Part shown: piece after piece, positions 14,785 through 17,912 of the stretch
Layout of the letters: every line of letters starts with the position of its first letter
Numbering within the stretch: position 1 is the stretch's first letter
Source: Deltaproteobacteria bacterium
GTDB lineage: Bacteria > Desulfobacterota > Desulfuromonadia > Geobacterales > Pseudopelobacteraceae
Reading direction: 5' to 3'
Assembly: GCA_016219145.1 (NCBI GenBank)
Contig: JACRCG010000298.1
Span: forward strand, 1-17,912
DNA length: 17,912 bases
The notes under the pieces: generated by a model
Databases searched by the model: none
What the model saw: only the letters and a program-made list of their open reading frames with translations
Told to the model about the DNA's origin: nothing
Translations under genes and position numbers: made by a program

Positions 14785-16878
14785 ATGAACAAAAGATTAG
14801 TGTTTGCCCTGTTTGGCGTTTTAGCCGCCATCAGTACATTTCTACTCTATAAACAAGCCTTTCCCTCTCTGCAGCAGCTGGATTTCCGTATGAAGGACGC
14901 TCGTTTCCGCATTCGCGGCCCGGTCAAGCCGGACATGGATATTGTCGTGGTTGCCATTGATCACAAAAGCATAAAAGAAATTGGCCGCTGGCCATGGTCA
15001 CGGGAAGTGACAGCAAAGCTGATCGAGAATCTGGCGGTTCACTATGGAACAAAAGTCACTGCGCTTGATATCGTGTTTTCCGAACCGCAGAATCCGGTCG
15101 CAGACAAGGCGCTGGCTGCTGCCATAAAAATGTCCGGCAATGTTGTCATGGGCTACTTCTTTCGGGAAGAACAGGCCGATATGCAGGCCGCATCCCAGGC
15201 CCAGCTGGAAAGCGCCAGGCTGAAGCTGGTCAAGGTCGCAGACGGTGTTCAGAATATTCCAATTCCTGAATTTCCCAGCCTTGATCTCAACACCCCGCAA
15301 CTGGGTGAAGGAGCTCTGGATTTCGGATTTTTTAACGCCCGTCCCGACGGCGACGGCCTGTACCGCCGCTCGATTCTGCTGCTGCTCTATAACGGCGACA
15401 TATATCCCTCGCTTTCTCTGAAAGCTCTGCAGCACTACCTCGGATCAGACATCATGCTGGACGTAAAACGCTGGGGTGTCGACAGCATGCAGATCGGAGC
15501 AATGCGGATTCCGTCTCGTGAAGACGGCACCATGACACTGAATTTCTACGGTCCAACCGGCTCATTTTATTCAGTTTCCGCCGCCGATGTCATTGCAAAG
15601 CGTCTTCCGGAAGATTCGCTAAAGGGCAAAATCGCTTTTGTAGGCGCCACTGAAGTCGGTATTTACGATCTCAGGCCAACGCCGTTTGACACGACCCTGC
15701 CAGGTATTGAAATCCACGCCACCATGGCTGCCAACGCGCTTGAAAAGCGTTTTCTGCTTTATGACAGTGTGACCCAGATGATGGAGATTGGCTGCATATT
15801 TGTGCTGCCGATCCTGCTGGGCATTTTTCTGGCTTTTGCCCCTGGCACCTTTGCCGGACTTGCGATCATGGTTGTTTTTACAACTGCATTCGGCTATCTC
15901 AACTATTTCATGTTTGCCACCGCTTTGCGGGATATGACCCTGATCTATCCCTTTGCCGGCATTGCCATGACGTATCTGGGTGGCGAGGCCTGGCGCAATC
16001 TGGTGGTGGAGCGGAGGGGGCGCCATCTTAAAAAGGCTTTTTCCAGCTACGTTTCACCCGATCTGGTCAAGCAGATCGAAAAAGATCCGGACAAACTGGT
16101 GTTGGGAGGGGAGCAGCGCGAGCTGTCGATTCTGTTCTCGGACATTCGCGGTTTTACCACCGTTTCGGAAAGCCTTACTCCTCCGGAGCTTGTCCAGCTG
16201 CTGAACGAATACCTGAGCCCAATGACCAGGATTGTGCTGGACGAACGCGGCACGCTGGACAAATTTATCGGTGATGCCGTCATGGCGCTTTTCAACGCAC
16301 CTCTGGATGTGCCTGATCATGCCACCAGAGCCTGCTCGGCAGCTGTCAGGATGCTCGATGAACTGAAAGAGCTGAATGATGATTTTGCGTCGCGGGGTAT
16401 GAACATGCTGGACATCGGCGTCGGTATCAATACCGGTCCTGCCGTAGTCGGCAATATGGGTGCTGACATACGCTTCGACTACACAGCCATAGGTGATTCA
16501 GTCAACCTGGCTTCCCGTCTGGAAGGGCTAAACAAATACTACGGTTCTCATATTCTGGTCAGTGAAGATACCAGGCGGCAGGTTGGGGACAACCGTTTCA
16601 CCTTTCGTGAGGTTGACCGGGTCAAGGTAAAAGGCAAACTGCAGCCGGTTGTAATGTACGAGCTGATGATATCAAATGCCGGTATTCTGCCGCGTTTCGA
16701 GTCCGCTCTTGATAGGTACCGTTCCAGGGATTTCGGCGCTGCCAGGTCGATTTTTGATGAGTTGGCCTCTACGCATAACGACGGCCCATCCCGCCTTTAT
16801 TCTGCTCGCTGTGCCGAATATCTGGCAGCGCCTCCGCCTGAGGATTGGGATGGAGTCTACATTGCCAAGAGCAAGTAG
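14785..16878 (+). CDS. CHASE2-domain class III adenylate cyclase
   Basis: This 697-residue membrane enzyme makes cAMP from ATP on the cytoplasmic side in response to an extracytoplasmic signal. An N-terminal membrane helix (about 5-22) leads to a CHASE2 sensor domain (about 28-325). Three hydrophobic helices follow (about 332-352, 355-376, 383-400), then a linker and the catalytic domain (about 443-628). Metal-binding Asp453 (FSDIRGF) and Asp497 (KFIGDAVM) are present. Substrate residues Lys493 and Thr567 (DYTAIGD) form the Lys/Thr pair of class IIIb adenylate cyclases, and Asn574/Arg578 (VNLASRLE) are the transition-state residues. The last ~65 residues are helical and end in the conserved 'PPPEDWDGVY'. 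AGGGGGAT precedes the ATG. mutM follows by 26 nt. All catalytic residues are intact, so activity is expected. Confidence 0.94.
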   Translation: MNKRLVFALFGVLAAISTFLLYKQAFPSLQQLDFRMKDARFRIRGPVKPDMDIVVVAIDHKSIKEIGRWPWSREVTAKLIENLAVHYGTKVTALDIVFSEPQNPVADKALAAAIKMSGNVVMGYFFREEQADMQAASQAQLESARLKLVKVADGVQNIPIPEFPSLDLNTPQLGEGALDFGFFNARPDGDGLYRRSILLLLYNGDIYPSLSLKALQHYLGSDIMLDVKRWGVDSMQIGAMRIPSREDGTMTLNFYGPTGSFYSVSAADVIAKRLPEDSLKGKIAFVGATEVGIYDLRPTPFDTTLPGIEIHATMAANALEKRFLLYDSVTQMMEIGCIFVLPILLGIFLAFAPGTFAGLAIMVVFTTAFGYLNYFMFATALRDMTLIYPFAGIAMTYLGGEAWRNLVVERRGRHLKKAFSSYVSPDLVKQIEKDPDKLVLGGEQRELSILFSDIRGFTTVSESLTPPELVQLLNEYLSPMTRIVLDERGTLDKFIGDAVMALFNAPLDVPDHATRACSAAVRMLDELKELNDDFASRGMNMLDIGVGINTGPAVVGNMGADIRFDYTAIGDSVNLASRLEGLNKYYGSHILVSEDTRRQVGDNRFTFREVDRVKVKGKLQPVVMYELMISNAGILPRFESALDRYRSRDFGAARSIFDELASTHNDGPSRLYSARCAEYLAAPPPEDWDGVYIAKSK

Positions 16879-16904
16879 CAAGAAAGTGGAGATCCTGCTG
16901 AACC

Positions 16905-17747
16905 ATGCCTGAACTGCCCGAAGTCGAGAGTGTGTTGCGTTACCTGCGTGATGGAAAACCGACCCTGATCGGGCGTTCTGTGCGTGCTGTAAATATCGTG
17001 TGGAGCGGTTCAATATCAGCAGGTTATGGTGATATACTCAAAGCAGGACTTTATGGAGCAAAATTCGCTGCAATCAGACGACATGGCAAGTACCTCATAT
17101 TCTCTCTCGATCAGCCCGGCGAACCCGGCAAGTCATTATATCTGATTGTTCATCTGCGTATGACCGGCAGGTTGTATCTGGTGTCGCATGATAACGCAGT
17201 TGAGCGGCACACCCGCCTGTCCCTGATGCTTGACGAAGGTCTGGCGCTTCGATTTGACGATCCGCGTAAGTTCGGCAGAATCTGGTTGGTTCAGAACCCT
17301 GGCGAGGTGATATGCGGACTTGGACCGGATGCCCTTACAGTTGCATATGAATATTTCGCTGGCGCTTTTTCAGAACGCCGCCGTCAGATCAAGCCGCTTC
17401 TTCTGGACCAGTCATTTGTGGCCGGTATCGGCAACATTTATGCTGATGAAAGCCTTTTCCGCGCCGGCATACATCCGCAGACATCCACTGAATCTCTTCA
17501 GGAAGTGGATGTGGAGCGACTGTACCGCTCGATCAGAGACGTGCTTTCCGAGGCGGTTGATGCTCAGGGCGCAAATATAGACGGGGTGTTCAAGGAGGGT
17601 GGATTTATCGTCACCGTTTACGGCCGGACGGGCCGGGCCTGTCCGTTGTGTGGAACTGCCATAGCCAAAATCAGGGTAGGGCAGCGCGGCACGCATTTTT
17701 GTCCATCATGTCAGCATTTGCAAATTGCCGGTAAATTGAACTCGTGA
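16905..17747 (+). CDS. mutM: Formamidopyrimidine-DNA glycosylase (Fpg/MutM)
   Basis: This bifunctional base-excision enzyme removes 8-oxoguanine and formamidopyrimidines and nicks the abasic site by beta,delta-elimination. The 280-residue product begins MPELPEVES, with catalytic Pro2 and Glu3 and the conserved Glu6. Lys62 lies in RRHGKYLIF, and the wedge segment HLRMTGR is at 83-89. The helix-two-turn-helix region has GIGNIYADE (174-182). The zinc finger has C246, C249, C266 and C269, with the finger arginine in GQRGTHFCP (Arg261). Length and motifs are normal, so it should be active. It follows the cyclase by 26 nt in the same direction and may be co-transcribed with it, although no functional link is known. 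The ribosome-binding site is distant (GGAG, 13 nt), so the level may be low. Confidence 0.96.
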   Translation: MPELPEVESVLRYLRDGKPTLIGRSVRAVNIVWSGSISAGYGDILKAGLYGAKFAAIRRHGKYLIFSLDQPGEPGKSLYLIVHLRMTGRLYLVSHDNAVERHTRLSLMLDEGLALRFDDPRKFGRIWLVQNPGEVICGLGPDALTVAYEYFAGAFSERRRQIKPLLLDQSFVAGIGNIYADESLFRAGIHPQTSTESLQEVDVERLYRSIRDVLSEAVDAQGANIDGVFKEGGFIVTVYGRTGRACPLCGTAIAKIRVGQRGTHFCPSCQHLQIAGKLNS

Positions 17748-17771
17748 CATTGCCTTTGCTGTTTTTATATG

Positions 17772-17800
17772 TTGACATCCGTCGATCTATTTGCTAAAAA
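17772..17800 (+). promoter_or_regulatory. Sigma-70 promoter of tRNA-Ala
   Basis: A perfect TTGACA (17772-17777) and TAAAAA (17795-17800) are separated by 17 bases, with TGC making an extended -10. The start would be close to 17807, about 9 nt before the tRNA. The -10 TTGCTAAAA matches the one in front of the FecR-domain gene. Confidence 0.75.
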
Positions 17801-17815
17801 GTCCACTCTTAACGT

Positions 17816-17891
17816 GGGGCTGTAGCTCAGCTGGGAGAGCGCTTGACTGGCAGTCAAGAGGTCGACAGTTCGATCCTGTTCAGCTCCACCA
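17816..17891 (+). tRNA. tRNA-Ala (anticodon GGC)
   Basis: The 76-nt cloverleaf is complete. The acceptor stem GGGGCTG/CAGCTCC carries the G3-U70 pair that marks alanine tRNAs. The D arm has GCTCAGCTGGGAGAGC. The anticodon stem CTTGA/TCAAG carries loop CTGGCAG with anticodon GGC (reads GCC/GCU). The T arm contains GTTCGATCC, and CCA is encoded at the 3' end. Only about 20 bases remain downstream in the window, too few to show whether another tRNA follows. Confidence 0.98.
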
Positions 17892-17912
17892 AAAAATTCA
17901 GGGACTTGGCCG

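Noticed and set aside
17892..17912. Second tRNA after tRNA-Ala
   Set aside because: Only 21 bases remain and none start a recognisable cloverleaf.

Overview
The window reads as chromosomal DNA of a motile, Gram-negative deltaproteobacterium of the Geobacter/Desulfuromonadales type. This assignment is inference. It rests on moderate GC content, the flgB-flgC-fliE-fliF-fliG-fliH-fliI-fliJ-(MotE-like)-fliK order, and the neighbouring CHASE2 cyclase, FecR protein and GAF-containing GspE-like ATPase. No species can be named from sequence alone.

Layout. Positions 1-9249 (minus strand) hold a compact flagellar basal-body/export operon that reads flgB, flgC, fliE, fliF, fliG, fliH, fliI, fliJ, a MotE-family gene and fliK; fliK runs off the left edge. 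The genes are packed tightly, with two 14-nt overlaps (fliG/fliH and fliH/fliI) and one 4-nt overlap (fliJ/MotE-like). A sigma-54 (-24/-12) promoter lies just upstream of flgB, with a candidate enhancer dyad behind it. Positions 9299-9863 are non-coding and carry two unrelated inverted-repeat elements. Positions 9864-10961 (minus) encode a soluble PAS-histidine kinase preceded by a near-consensus sigma-28 (FliA) promoter. Positions 11090-11223 hold three tandem GTGGGCA hairpins; two of them look like intrinsic terminators for the upstream gene. Positions 11228-13528 (minus) encode a GspE/PilB-family ATPase with an N-terminal GAF domain and no other secretion or pilus genes nearby.

A divergent promoter region near 13565-13632 separates this from a plus-strand set: a secreted FecR-domain/TPR-like protein (13676-14719), a strong intrinsic terminator, a CHASE2 class III adenylate cyclase (14785-16878), mutM encoding formamidopyrimidine-DNA glycosylase (16905-17747), and a tRNA-Ala(GGC) gene with its own promoter (17816-17891).

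How the parts may work together. The flagellar operon supplies rod, MS-ring, switch and export ATPase parts and the hook-length regulator. The histidine kinase probably belongs to the late flagellar (sigma-28) regulon, so it may be a motility-linked signalling protein rather than an unrelated neighbour. The FecR/CHASE2 pair looks like an envelope-sensing cAMP module. Its divergent neighbour carries a GAF domain, a fold that in some proteins binds cyclic nucleotides, which makes a second-messenger link to a motor ATPase an attractive but unproven idea.
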